Shown one piece after another: positions 13,301 to 25,246 of a DNA stretch of 64,000 nucleotides (the first letter of the stretch is position 1; every line of letters starts with the position of its first letter). This DNA is from Gaertneriomyces semiglobifer. Lineage: Eukaryota > Chytridiomycota > Chytridiomycetes > Spizellomycetales > Spizellomycetaceae. The stretch covers positions 124,001 through 188,000 of the forward strand of contig JAHLKF010000028.1 of assembly GCA_025558075.1 (NCBI GenBank), written 5' to 3'. The translations under genes were made by a program, and so were the position numbers. The notes beneath the pieces were generated by a model that was given only the letters and a program-made list of their open reading frames with translations, was not told the DNA's origin and made no database searches.

Positions 13301-14453
13301 CATACAACAACTGTTTTCAGTTATGAATGATGCGATGCGTAACGATCCTTACTGTTCACGAAATCAACTGAGAGTGCGAACATACAAAGTTGTCCCTATG
13401 AGCACTAGCCTGGGGATCCTCGAATGGGTTGACAGTACCATTCCATTTAAAGCTGCTTTGGAAAGCGTTTCCGGGTACACGGAAGCTTTCAATACCGCTG
13501 CTGCTTCTTATCAATCTTTCATCGACCGATACGGGCGCGGAAGTAAAAACCTGGAAGACCTCTATGGAAACGTTTTCATAGGGGCTAGTCGTCAGGAGAC
13601 GATTAAGACCTTCAAATCCCTTCAGATCCCCCACGCGTTCCTCCGTACATGGATGTACAACCTGTCTGCATCTCCTGAGGCCTTCATTTCCATACGCGAA
13701 ACGTTCGCCAAAAGCATGGCAACCCTGAGCATCTGCTCCTACATCTTGGGTATAGGAGATCGGCATCTTGATAACCACCTGCTGGACGTTACTACAGGGG
13801 AGGTCATTGCAATAGACTTCGGACATGCGTTCGGGTCAGCAACCGAAACCTTGTCGATACCGGAGCTTATGCCCTTCCGGCTAACCAAGCAAGTTGAACT
13901 CGTGCTTGAACCCCTCGGTGTCGATGTCCTGATGAAGTATCCGATGATAAACACCATGCGCGTAATGAAGGCTCATAAGGAGGTGTTACTAAACACAATG
14001 AATATCTTTGTGAAGGAGCCGTTGATGGAGTGGAGGAAATTTGCACTGATCCAAAGTTTGTCAAAACAGGCATCCAGCACGCGCAGTGCGGCACCCACTG
14101 CTTCTGAAGGTGACGCGCATGAGTCCGACACACGCCGGACATCAAGCTCGGAAGTGAATCCCCTCACGGCTCCATCATGGTACCCATCGCAGAAACTTAG
14201 TATTGCGCGTCGCAAGCTTTCGATGGGCAACCCTGCCCACATAACAGCACAAGAACTCGAATGGGGCAAGGGAAGTAAGAGATGGCATAGCGCGATGCGA
14301 GCTGTAGTGTTAGGCGTTCCAGGAGAGAATATCCGTGCCGATGCGGGAATGATATGCCGGGACGTGAAGGAGCAAGTGGAATGTCTGATTGATCTTGCAA
14401 CAGATGGAAGTGTGCTTGGGAGAACATGGCGAGGATGGGCACCGTTTGCTTAG
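1384..14453 (+). CDS. PRKDC: DNA-dependent protein kinase catalytic subunit (DNA-PKcs) homologue
   Basis: PI3K-related kinase of non-homologous end joining, recruited to DNA ends by Ku. Sixteen exons: 1384-1510, 1602-1747, 1814-1961, 2149-2424, 2482-2711, 2767-3055, 3114-3979, 4041-5239, 5301-5623, 5685-7849, 7905-8681, 8735-9040, 9103-9692, 9759-10335, 10399-12267, 12327-14453. All phases close, giving about 4,004 residues (human 4,128). Human-like segments run from the N-terminus (KIYEL...PTYVE) through HEAT repeats (SLAVRGYGFFAAPCK) and FAT (KYRAGEL/PDIQIEH) to the kinase. The kinase keeps VKGGEDLRLDQR (usual Q is L), GDRHLDN (catalytic Asp, Asn) and IDFGHAFGSATE, and ends with a FATC tail GRTWRGWAPFA. 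SQ/TQ sites (FASTQAS, RATQD, TPTQD, FSQSE) lie near residues 2540-2600, matching the human ABCDE phosphorylation cluster. These mark it as DNA-PKcs, not ATM, ATR, TOR or Tra1. Exon 3/4 joining (weak donor GTAGCC) is the least certain junction. Confidence 0.94.
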
Positions 14454-14701
14454 GCACCGCTTTACAGTCGTTCTTAGTCAATAGCTGTAGGGAATCAGTG
14501 CAGGTGCTCGAATATAGCGTAGCATAGTGTGTTCAAGCGACATCGCGACTTGTTTCCGATGTTACACTTAGTTTACTACTCATTCTACTTCGAGACATGA
14601 TCATTTTTAATACTTCGCCCTTTTTGTCCTGCAAGTTCATATTGAGAGCAATCAATTCCTTAAGCAGCCCGTCTTTCTATGTCCAAAGGGATGCGTATCA
14701 T

Positions 14702-14992
14702 TCACACTACATCTTCCTCATCAAGGTCTGCGCCTACCTCGCGTCTCCTACGTCTCTCATTTTCAACAGCTTCTTCTAGCGCTCTCCTTTTGGCCTGCAA
14801 TTGCTGCAGTTGACCATCGATGTCTTGAATATCCTTCTGTAGCGTGCAGATAGACTGCACAAGGCGAGCCTTTTCCTGAAGTGTATGAACGGCAGACTTT
14901 TCCCACTGGACTTCTGGCAGATGTGAAGTAATAGAGATAGAATCTGCGCTTAGCCGAGAAATGTAGGCGTCTAGAGGATCTGTCTTGCTCAT
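14702..14992 (-). CDS. Small coiled-coil protein, function unknown
   Basis: A 96-residue open frame starting MSKTDPLDAYISRLSAD. The frame is open upstream of this ATG but offers no other ATG, so 14992 is the preferred start. Roughly residues 35-85 form a heptad-like coiled coil (LQKDIQDIDGQLQQLQAKRR), followed by a basic stretch (ENERRRRREVG) and an acidic C-terminus (DLDEEDVV). I do not recognise the family. Small coiled-coil subunits of kinetochore, tethering or BLOC-type complexes look like this, but nothing specific supports any of them. It lies tail-to-tail with DNA-PKcs (stop codons 248 nt apart) and is divergent from the small membrane-protein gene at 15280. Confidence 0.55.
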   Translation of the reverse strand: MSKTDPLDAYISRLSADSISITSHLPEVQWEKSAVHTLQEKARLVQSICTLQKDIQDIDGQLQQLQAKRRALEEAVENERRRRREVGADLDEEDVV

Positions 14993-15279
14993 TTCCGGAT
15001 AGCCGGCACCTTTGTAGAGAATAACACGTTGTTGAGCGTTGTCTGTTGTCGGAGTGCGCAACCGTGTACATATTTTGATTGATAACATGAATTAAGGAAC
15101 CTTAACCGGCAACAGCTTTTGCAAAGTTTGCAGGTGTATATGTATTGAATTGATGGGTATTGCAATACATATATATGATTTGGGAGGGCACATCCTGCTC
15201 CCTTTCAGGGTGCTGCCAGTGCATTCAGAACTCAGATACCCAATCGGACCCTCATAGCGCGTGAGCACCACCTCCAACA

Positions 15280-15754
15280 ATGCAACTGTCCGTTTTCCAT
15301 GCGTACCGAGCGTTGCTCGTTACTATGTTCCTCTTGACCGCCACATATCTAGCGCTTACGATCTGCGTGCCGGATCCGGACAAATTCCAAATTTTTGTCT
15401 TCAGCTTCAATCTTTTGGTTCTGGGATATGTTATTTGGTTGGACTTTCAAAATGCGTCGAAAGGCCGGATTCGCATTGTACGGAGCAACTTATGGGCGTG
15501 TGCCCTCTAAATCTGTAAGTGGCAGTGCGCGGCATTTGCCGTCAACTTCCCCCAGGTTCCTGACAGTTGTCCCTGCGGCCATTATTGCTTCGCTACACAC
15601 TCTCAAGGAAACTAGGTCGCGCATGACCGTTGCTCATTGGGTATGGATTGTGGTGTCCTTTATTATAGAAATCCTCATGGCAGCCTATGTATGGATGAAC
15701 TACAAGAGTAAACAACAAGACATAGAGAATCAGCTTGGAACATCTCAGTCTTAA
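15280..15754 (+). CDS. Small four-helix membrane protein, function unknown
   Basis: Proposed exons 15280-15497 and 15556-15754, giving 138 residues. The protein starts MQLSVFHAYRALLVTMFLL. Four hydrophobic segments are visible: ALLVTMFLLTATYLALTI, IFVFSFNLLVLGYVIWL, FLTVVPAAIIASL and VWIVVSFIIEILMAAYVW. It ends in a polar tail NYKSKQQDIENQLGTSQS. The acceptor (CCCCCAG|G) is good, but the donor GTGTGC is weak. I chose it because it restores phase before the first frame stops at TAA 15508-15510. No family recognised; it is likely an endomembrane protein. Confidence 0.5.
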
Positions 15755-16423
15755 AAGATCACGGCAGATGACGACGGCGAATCATAGCAAAACAAACACC
15801 CTGCCGTGAGGTCCCATCGAAATAGAACTACTGCTCCATGATAAACAACCTTTTCCCGACTTTTCTTAGCGGAAGAAACCCTTGGGACTGGGCTGTTAAA
15901 AAGTATCAAGAATTTTAGGAGGTGAACTATAAACTAACAAATATTCGTTTCAAGTCCATCACATAATAATCCCCGACTGTCGCGATACAAAGCGCTGCGT
16001 GAGAAAGCAAAAGGACATCGTACACGAGACGCAAGCAAGCTCGAGTTTCGCCCTCAGCTGCTGCATGACCACCATCATCAATCAGGTTTCTTACCGCTGA
16101 ATTCAGGTCTCCGTTCCATCAACGATACGATACCCGAAGCTGTTCCCAATTGAACATTTCGATGATAATAATATTCCTATTGGAAGGGTATCACTCAACT
16201 AGTCACTTCGAGTCATGACTTCACTCTGAACGCCAGACAACGGCAGGCCCAACATTTGCAGAGCTTCACATTCACTTCACACTCCCCACATGCAGCCGTA
16301 CTTATGAACGGACGCTGGAGAAGCGGCGATGAAACCTTGCTGTGCTGCCAGTATCTCTGTTTCCTTGCGCAAGCTGTAATCGACATCCCCGCCTCCGCCC
16401 TTGGGGCACACCCATAAGCCAGG
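15755..16423. other. Intergenic region, no gene seen
   Basis: 669 nt between the four-helix protein and the SH3-RA gene. No frame or RNA motif stands out. It probably contains the 3' UTR of the first gene and the promoter of the second. Confidence 0.5.
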
Positions 16424-19400
16424 ATGTCCGCGAATGGACAATACCAGGACGACGACAATGCAGAGGACGAATACGATGATGTGGACTCACCCGCCCCAAT
16501 AGATCCGGAGGAACCCATTGATTTCTCTCTGGTCTACGCATTACACACTTTTGTCGCCAACCTTGAGGGTCAAGTATGTGTGTTAAAAGGGGACTCTCTC
16601 GAACTATTGGACGACTCCAACTCCTACTGGTGGCTAGTGAAATGCATCAAGACAGATGAAATTGGTTATATACCTGCTGAAAATGTAGAGACCCCGTTCG
16701 AGCGCTTGGCCAGGCTAAACAAGATGAGAAACGTCCATGTTGCGAGCGTTCAATCTCAGGACTTGGAAGCAATCAATGTACAGAAGAAAGGCGTGCCACG
16801 AAACGTGGTCTTCCCCGACACTTTTGTTGAGTACATTGAAAACTCGGATACTGAGGATTCTGATGAGTACGACGACGAATTGTTGCGCTCTAACAGAAGC
16901 AGCAATAGTTTACAAAGACCAAAGTTGAATGCCGGCAGTTTGAGCCGTAACTTTTTGAGCAAACTTTTGGGCCGTGGAAAGAAGGTAAAGGCCAGTTCGG
17001 GGACGGCGACGGCAGGTGGGGTTGCTGGTACGACACGCGCAGTGTCGGATAATGTTAACACCGCGACTGCTGATGCTGGAAAGTCCGACAAGGTATGTCC
17101 CACAACCGTTCCGCTGCCGCTTGAGGATGTCGCATTATGCTTGTAAAAGTACCTATATGGCTGACTTGCTTATGCTTCCCAGGAACCGCTGAATGTCCTC
17201 CGCATTTACGCTGGCAATACCGACCTAAAAGCAACTTTCAAAACCGTTGCGCTCACAAAGCAAATGGCGGCAACCGACCTACTCAGTGCAGCTCTGAAAC
17301 GCTTTCGCATTCCAGCACAGAACATTCACGAGTACTATCTCTCCCTTCTTCATATGGACTCGCAAGAAAAGCGATTGTCTGAGACCGACAATATCTACAA
17401 TACATTAGAAGAGTTACGGCATAAATCTCTGCCGGGTTTAACCACAAATTCGCCGCTGCTAGTATCTTCTTTCATTAATCCTAAAGGTGGGATTAGCCGC
17501 GTTCGCATGACTGACGATAACATCATCAAGGTGATCATCAATAAGAAGTTGAATCTCTTTGAGAAAGACTTCCATTTGATCAGAATATTCATGTACGATG
17601 AGAGTGACGATACTGGACGACTCCGGACGTACAAAACGATTGGAGTAGGAAGTGAAGCAAGGGTTGAGGAGATTGTGGAAGTTGCCAAAAAGAAGTTTCA
17701 ACTACCTAAGGATAGGCGATGGGAATACACGTTACACAGCATATTCCGTGGTGAAGGTGAGCGATTTTTTTATCTTTCCAGTATCATTTGACTAGTTTGT
17801 TTACATGTTTATTGGCAAGCAGAAACATTACGCAACCCTTCGGAACCCATATATCCCATCCTGTTACTCTCGTCGTCTTCTCCGGAGGAGATAGATTTCG
17901 TTCTTCGCCGGCATTGGACGGGCTCTGGTCCTTCCCCATCGCAGGCACCTTCTGCCAGGCGATTATCTTCAGCCGACAGTGAAAAGGAGCGCGAGAGAAA
18001 TCAGCAAGAAGACGTGGAGAGGATCTTGAGCCACAAACCCAAATTTTTGGAAGATGTTCCTGCTGCCACGAGCTATAACATAAACAGCCATTTGAATGCC
18101 AACGATTCTGAGAACTTTGTGGGAATGAGTGGAAGCGACAGTAACTTGGGAAGCTTAACGAATAGCGTCAGTAACTCATTTAGTGAAACTCATACGGAGG
18201 AGGGTACAAGCAGCGATAGTCTTGTCATTGCTGCTTCGGACGAGTCACTTTCACGATCTCGAGATCATACTTCCACGGAGAGCATAGGGCGATCAAAGTC
18301 CCCATCACGACAAGCCTCGCCAACGTCAAGCCTATCCTCTTCAAGAACGCCGCCTAGAAAGTTCGTCTCGGGTGACGCATCAACCTCAGCGGATCCTGCC
18401 AGAGTACCACAACGAACCGCTTCTATAGTATCTTCCGGATCGCAAAGCTCTGGTCTTGGCAGTATTCTGAGGGATGCGCCAGTTCCACCTTCGTCCATTC
18501 CAAGTAGTTATATTACGCCGGGGCTCTCATCCGCAGTGGCATCAAGGCAGGGATCGCTGAGATATGATGCTAAGGTTCTACCGGTGCCGGTATTCACCGA
18601 ACCTGTTGCGTCATACAACGTAGGCGGCCAAGGTTATCTTCCGGACACCAGTGGAAAATTTGAGATTGCCCATGGCGGTCCGACGGACATTGACAACAAG
18701 CCTCTACCGGACCTTGCGCAGGAACAGACGAGCCCTTTAAGACCGGTAAGGAAGACTAGTCTTCCTGCCACGGGAGTTATGCCTATAAATCCTGGGTCGA
18801 ATGCCGCAGATGCCAAGGTGCTGCCGCCGACTCCCACTTCAGGCTCGATGGAGAATCCCATTCAGAGGGCAGAGGAGCCAATACGCCTAGGGCCCGTAGA
18901 TATAAGCAGCGATGACTCTAGAATTGGCGCCAGCTTGAGTGGAAGTACGTCACCGCCGGTCGGTACGTCACCTACAAGTGCTAGCCGCGGCGTACATACC
19001 AAACAAACCTCTTCTACCATAAACAATGGTGGCAGCGAAACCTCACCGTTTAACTCGTCCACATCCATAGCCAGAGCAAGCAGGATCCCATTTGAAAGTA
19101 TGGAACTACATCTTGAAGAAATCATGCGAAACCCGAGTATCACCGCAAACTCTCCGCCGCTACTTTCAGCCGCTTCCGACCCGCTATCATCACCCGTCAC
19201 GTCTTTCTCAAACTCCAATTCCTCTCTGTACGGTTCCTCAACCTTTCAACCACTACGCGCACCTGCACGAATAAACTCCCTGTACGACGACTGCGGTTTG
19301 AACGAATTTCTGTCCAGCAGACCCCGTTCAAGTTCATTCGACGCCTCCATATCAAGCTCGGCCACTAACAGAAGCGGCAAGCGTCCTAGCATACAACGAG

Positions 19401-20219
19401 CCGGCACATCATCAACCCACCCTCATAAGTTGAGTACTATTTTTGACTCTTTGGAAGTCGAACTGGATGGCTGGATGGGGACATTGGCAAAGAGCCCGAA
19501 ATTTACTGATAGCAGTGGGCCAAACGTGGACGGTCAGCAGATTCCTGAGGCCTCAACGGGCGAAAGCGCGATACCTGAGAAAGGCACCGAAGTGGGCAAA
19601 GTTCAGCTCAGATTGTCGGACACTTTCGGGCCTCAGCGTACCACCCCAACTGCGGTTACGGACGTTGGCTCGCCTGGGTCTTCCTCAACAGCATCACCGC
19701 ATGAGCCATCCGAAACATTGAATGCCGCTGTATCGTCGGGTATCGCAGCACGGTCAGCGCCAACGACGGGGAGAAATCCTGCTACTGCTGAATATGAGTA
19801 TGATTCTGCTGTCGTATTAGACAAGTACAGGGAGGTTGAAGCGATGTTGAGCAGTATGCAACAGGTAAGAACGCGAGATTACTTTCTGGACCACTGTCGT
19901 TAACGTTTGATGGCCTTGGCTTGTAGGATTTGGAACAGCTCGTTCAGTCGGCAGCGGATGCGTTTGACCCGGCAGGTACTGAGCAGAGCACAATAACGCC
20001 ATCCCGCCAAGATAGTGCCTCTTCTTCTACTAGCTTGACCGATTACTCACGTAAATGACCTGCAATGGAGTCTTTTTAATAATTGTTACAGACGTGGATG
20101 ATGATACCCTTTCTGGGCTGGAGCTGAATGATCGCGGGATTATGGACATTGTGTATTCGGTTGTGAAGGTGGAAGGGCAGAGCAGGAATTTGGGTGATTC
20201 TGTAGATATCGTGTATTAA
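16424..20219 (+). CDS. SH3 and tandem Ras-association domain protein (polarity/signalling adaptor)
   Basis: Five exons: 16424-17092, 17183-17756, 17823-19864, 19927-20050 and 20092-20219, giving 1,178 residues with all phases closed. After an acidic start, an SH3 domain covers about residues 37-95 (VYALHTFVANLEG, YWWLVKC, GYIPAENVETP), followed by FERLARLNKMRNV. The IETPxERLARLNKHRN-like extension is typical of the fungal Bud14/Tea4 SH3 group. Exon 2 encodes a Ras-association-like domain (LNVLRIYAGNTDLKATFKTV, about residues 226-310) and then a second RA-like region (about 325-450). The remaining 700 residues are Ser/Thr/Pro-rich and probably disordered, with a conserved-looking C-terminus (GLELNDRGIMDIVYSVVKV). 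By analogy it would link a small GTPase to cell polarity or a kinase pathway. Domain calls come from sequence patterns; the role is inferred. Confidence 0.8.
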
Positions 20220-20490
20220 CATGGACTCAATGTTTATTCTGGTTCGGTTCCCAAACTCGAGCTATGATACTGTCAAGTAGCTTCGCACTCACGTGCAAAA
20301 TTTGTCAACTGTTGAGGCTGCTTTCACATTGTTGAAGTGTTGAGCGCAACTTACGATAGACGCACAATGCTATAGATTGTGCCGAAAATTAGTATTTCTA
20401 CGATTACAGTTGGTATTATAATACATCCTAAACCAACGGTGTATGCCTCTTCGGTATATACATTCTACATTCCACTTTGCCGGGTATATT

Positions 20491-23400
20491 TCATCTTTTC
20501 TTTTTGCGAGTCTGTCCACGGCCTCTGCCACGAGACTTTCCGCTTTTCCACCCTTCAATGATCCTCCGAACAGTCTTGCTTTCCGGCTGCCTTTCAACAG
20601 GGGCAAAAAACTGCTCCAACGTAGCCTGGGCGCCAGCTTTCTCATTCTTTTCCATTTCTCGCAATAGCGGCAGCATAACTTGGTCAACCTGCCCCTGCCT
20701 CCACCCCACACGGCTCTCCATAAAATCTCGCAACGCATTGAGATCAACTTTACCCCAGGTAAACGGACGAGGGTCAGTGTCAACGTTTGGGCACAGGTAA
20801 GCTTGCTGCACGCGCTCGTCCGGAAATGAAGTTGGTAAAGATACTTTCCTGATGGCGTTGCGAATTTTTCGAAGGCGTGGAGGGAGCGGCGTGTCAACCA
20901 CCTCAGACTGCATTTCGTGGCACCACTTCCCAAATTTCTGTAACGGCTCTATACCAGTGCCATGCCATTCATCAAGAATTTCCATGGCGCTGGTGGGTCC
21001 AATGCCCTGGATGCCCTCGGTGTAGTCGCTTCCGAGGAGGTACGCTAGCTGGATCAACTTGTCTCGGTCCAGCGTCATCTTCTCTACAATCTGTTCGGCA
21101 TTGTACTCTTCGATGTACTTTTGTTGGTTGAACATGTTTCTCAGGACCTTGGTTCCTCCAAACAAAAACACATCGGAATCATCTGTGACAATGCCGTCCA
21201 CCAAGCCTGATTGCACTAATTGCGCACATTGAGATTCCGCCTCTGAAGGCGCCTCAATGAATGGTACACCAAAGATTTTCAAAAGTGCTTGAATCTCTCG
21301 AGTCATCTCTGTTTCAATATCAGCAGCGGACGCCTCCGCTTTACGCTTATCATGATTGAGAGATATCAATTCCAAATGAAGAGTCTCCGAGACTTCCTCC
21401 GCTGAGCGATTTGAAAGCGCAGAAAAAAACCGCGCAAATTCCTCTGCCTCTCCTTGCAGATCCGTCGGGACATCAATATTTGATTCGGCCTCCTCTTCAC
21501 CCACCGACGTCGACACTGAGGTGTCCACGTTGGCGACGTCAGGGTCCGCGGGCAATGAAGCAATGGTCACTTCATCCACATGCTCGTCCAGAAAAAGCGT
21601 GTTACCATCGACTGGACTGGTGGTATCTCCGGCTGGTGATGGGAACATGGCTGTCCCAGCGGGTTGGTCATTTACATCTGTGCCACTAAGTATCTCGAAC
21701 GGTAGAGATTGCAGTGTATCGGAGTCACCTCTGGCCCTTTTATTAACCTCGTTCAGGTTATCTTCATCTGCGACATCAGCTTGTTCCCGTTTCCGCTTCA
21801 ACGGCGATGTGGGTTTATCGGACTCCGGTTCCTGCGGTGAGAAAGCCGTTTCTTGCGGCGGAAGTTCCTGCTTCTCATTCTGGTCAATGCTTCCGAGATA
21901 AGTAGTTGGTGCGTCGTCGGAGATGGGAATTAGTGTCGGCGGAATTACTGCCGACGGCCTCAGCAATGCCGACTCTAAAATATCTTGTGATTCCGGTAAT
22001 GCTCGACGTTTTGCGGCGGGAACTACCTCCACGACGTCAGGGCTAAAATCGCGCTTCCGCTTTACTGACGCTCCTCCGGGAGCCGCTGTCGATGGTCCAT
22101 GCCCATCGTCACAGACTTCAGAGGTAGCAAACATCCCCAAATTCTCAGCTAGAGGTTCCTGGGAACCAGCCGTACGATCAACTGGCAGTAGCGTCAAACG
22201 AACACCGGATAACGGACTCACGACCAAGGCGGAAGCATTGTTTGGAGTCATCGGTGTTACGCCGGTTGGCTTTGCGTTTTGAAGTACCAGATGACTTCCG
22301 GCTTCCTCTATGCGATGGGGCTCATGCAGAACCTTGTTGTCCACCGGTTCATCATCCATTATCACAGCCGGTGTGCATTCATTACTGAGCGGAACGTCCT
22401 CCCAATCCATGTCATCCTCCGACTCTGAATGCTGCGCTATGTTTTCCAAGATGCATCCCACTTCATCCAACACCGACTTGGTATCCGGTGGTGGACCTAA
22501 AATGGCCGCCCGATCATCCTGGTTCGTCTGTGGCTTGTCGACATCTTGTTCCTCGTCGTCAGAGAAACCGAAAATTTCGTTGATACGAGCGGGTCTCTGA
22601 TGTTCGTTGGCATTTCGGTGCTGACGTTTCAATAAACTAACGCGAGAACTCCCACCATCTTCAGAAGCGGGAGAAGGAGTTTGCGCGAACAATGATGATC
22701 GAAACCCGGAAGAAAGAGGCGACGCTACTCCGGTTGCAAACGTACCGCTCGGCGCCTGTGACGCTGGCGTAGACAAGGCGATTGTAGAGGGCGCAGAATG
22801 GGGAAGCTCGACATCAAGACCTTGCTGTTGACAACGCCATGCACGTACTCCTTCTAAGCACTTGAGGACGATACCGTGAGCAAAAACCTGCTCACTTTTG
22901 GCCGTCCCCTTCTGGTAGCGCCGGTCAATCTGCCTTATCTTGAAGTCCAAATGTTGCATGGGCCATGCTGTCAACGCTTCCTGAAGTGTTTGTTGAATAG
23001 TCGGATAATATGCCCGCACCACCGGACTCAGGTGCTGCGCGTACGTCTGAATAACGTCCGCCGGCGTCTGTCCAAATTTTAGAATTTCAGAAGTGGTTAC
23101 GTTGATTGGTGCGTGCGGCGTGGACATAGAATAAAACGTCGCCTCAGAAGCGGCTCTGGATACACAATCATCCCCATCTCCATTTTCATCTTCATCTTCT
23201 GACAGGACATATGTGGGGATGTGATCCTTGTGGATAGCATCGACCGTGGCATCGACAAGTAATCGGTCCCCACCACTGGTTGCTGGCGGTTGATGAGAGG
23301 CTGCATCCGCGTGACTGCCAGAAGTTCGGCGGCTACTTCCGCTGCTACTTTCTCCAGAGTTTTTCAAGGGATTCGCAAACATCTGCTCAATCTGATCAAC

Positions 23401-24713
23401 CGGAACATCATCGTCACAGTAATCACCCATGTGAGTGGTGTCAACAGGATCGTTCTCAGCGAAGAGAGCCATGATATCCGCAATCGGTGTATCATCAGAG
23501 ACGTAAGCATCCTTATCCATATGGAGAGACTCTTCCACTAGTGATACCGCAGGGACGTCTTCAAAGTCCTCTTCCTCATCTGAATTGTGGCTCGACGTCG
23601 CATTGGCGTTGTCCGCTTCCGACTCACTCTCGGACGACGCATCGCCATCTTCGTCAACTAGGTTGATCACACCGTTGACCATTTTGTGTTGAGCAGCCTT
23701 TGGCGCGGCAAGAGCCATTGTATGACCCCCATTCTCATCATTCTTGATCAAAACAAATTCACGAGCCCTCTCTCCCGCAACCCGCGTGGGCCGAGCTATC
23801 ACCTTCTTCCGCCACTTCTTGAGCCCAGGGTTGGTGGTGACATTAGCGTTTCGTGCGAGATCATGAACTCGTTCCGTCAGCTCATTCCGCTTCACGAGCC
23901 CTGCGATCTGCATCCGCGAAAATGCTAACGGATCTACGGCAGCAACGCGGGACATCTTGGCCACTCGGCGGTGATCAGTCTGTCTCGACCGATTCTTCAG
24001 CTCAGTCACAATGTCGTGCTGCTTTTCCACTGGTAGTCCTTTGAACGCCTCCGCATCCAGGTTCACGGCTGAGAGGTTGATATCTCGCCGATGATCTTCA
24101 ATAAAGCGTTTCATCTCGTCTTCCGTGACCAAGCGGGGATCATGGCCCCGCACCACCGGTTCGCTATCGATGAATGGTTAGATATCTGTTAGTGACGATC
24201 TTCGTATATCCAGACTTACATCCCACCCTCGACACCGCTTGCCTCCGTGGACCTGTTCTCGTCAGCATACCGGACGTTCTCGGGGAGATCATGGAGGGCA
24301 TCCCCCCGGATACTGGAACCAATGGGAGTAGGAGACTTGCCAACGCTCTGCTCGCTAATGGCGCGAAGCTGCAGCTGTTTCCGCAGAATCTTTTGGGCTG
24401 TGAGCGCAAGGCTTTTTTTGGCATCGGCGTTGCGCTGCCGACGGGTCTTCATTGTTCTTTGTTTCAAAGCTGGCGCTTTGCCGTCAAAGACGAAAACAGG
24501 CTTCACTCCGTAGAACAAGAGCTTAGCGATGCGGCGGTAGAAGCCGATCAGATGTGCACCTTTAAGCACATTGCCTTCTTTGTCTCTCATTGCTTTGAGA
24601 AACTGGTGAATCCAGATGCTCGCATCCACCGCTAGTCGCTTGTTGGCCAGTGTTTCTAATCGCCGGGGCTTCGCCGCTGGCTCCAGAAGCCCCCACAGTC
24701 CCTTTACTCCCAT
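20491..24713 (-). CDS. RAD2: XPG/Rad2 structure-specific endonuclease (nucleotide excision repair)
   Basis: Cuts the damaged strand 3' of a lesion in nucleotide excision repair. Exons on the minus strand: 24713-24220 and 24163-20491; intron 24219-24164 starts GTAAGT. Length is 1,388 residues, longer than human XPG (1,186) or yeast Rad2 (1,031), the excess being an acidic spacer. The N-nuclease region is MGVKGLWGLLEP, RLAVDASIWIHQF and KPVFVFDGKAP. The I-nuclease region has GVPFIEAPSEAESQCAQL, VTDDSDVFLFGG and LLGSDYTEGIQGIGP, with the acidic metal-binding residues present. A PCNA-binding box QATLEQFF lies near residue 1350, followed by a basic, probably nuclear-targeting tail GRGRGQTRKKKR. 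The long spacer separates it from FEN1 and Exo1. Confidence 0.95.
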
Positions 24714-25246
24714 GATTCGCTATCCCGGTATCTGATTACTTGAACAGGTCCTTATCGTCGTCGATTCCACCGAACGACCGAGTTCAGTCGACTCTACGTC
24801 GTCCGTCCCTGGGTCTGACCCTCCTCCCTTTTATGTTCAGGACGTCCTTAAGAGTCAGCCACAGCACAACGCCTCACATAGCGGTGTAGCTGGATACAAC
24901 GACCCTCAAACAATGATGCAAGGCGGGGTCGTCATCCGCACTTTCTAAAAGGTCAATGAATAGGTCGCTCAACAAGATTCACCGATGACGCCCTGCGCAC
25001 ATCGGAGAATTTTGAGCGGAAGGTGACCAAAACGCTCCAGCATGATTTTGTAAAGTAGATCTTATTGTTACCGGCCCATGAGCATCTTCGCCACTATTTT
25101 AAGCATTACATTAGGGTATGCATTATTATATACAGAGAAACGGCACCGATGAATGTCAATGAGTCTCCGTACTCAGTTCACTAACCCTGAATCACTAGAT
25201 TAGCTGGCAAGAATTTTGAACAGTAATGGCACATACACGAGGCTGC
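24714..25246. other. Intergenic region upstream of XPG
   Basis: 533 nt between the XPG start and the 3' end of the nucleotide-sugar transporter, both on the minus strand. No supported gene. An AT-rich stretch (ATTATATAC near 25125) looks like a 3' flank. Confidence 0.45.

Noticed and set aside
1384..24713. A DNA-repair gene cluster (DNA-PKcs and XPG within 25 kb)
   Set aside because: They are on opposite strands, in different pathways, with unrelated genes between; chance is enough.
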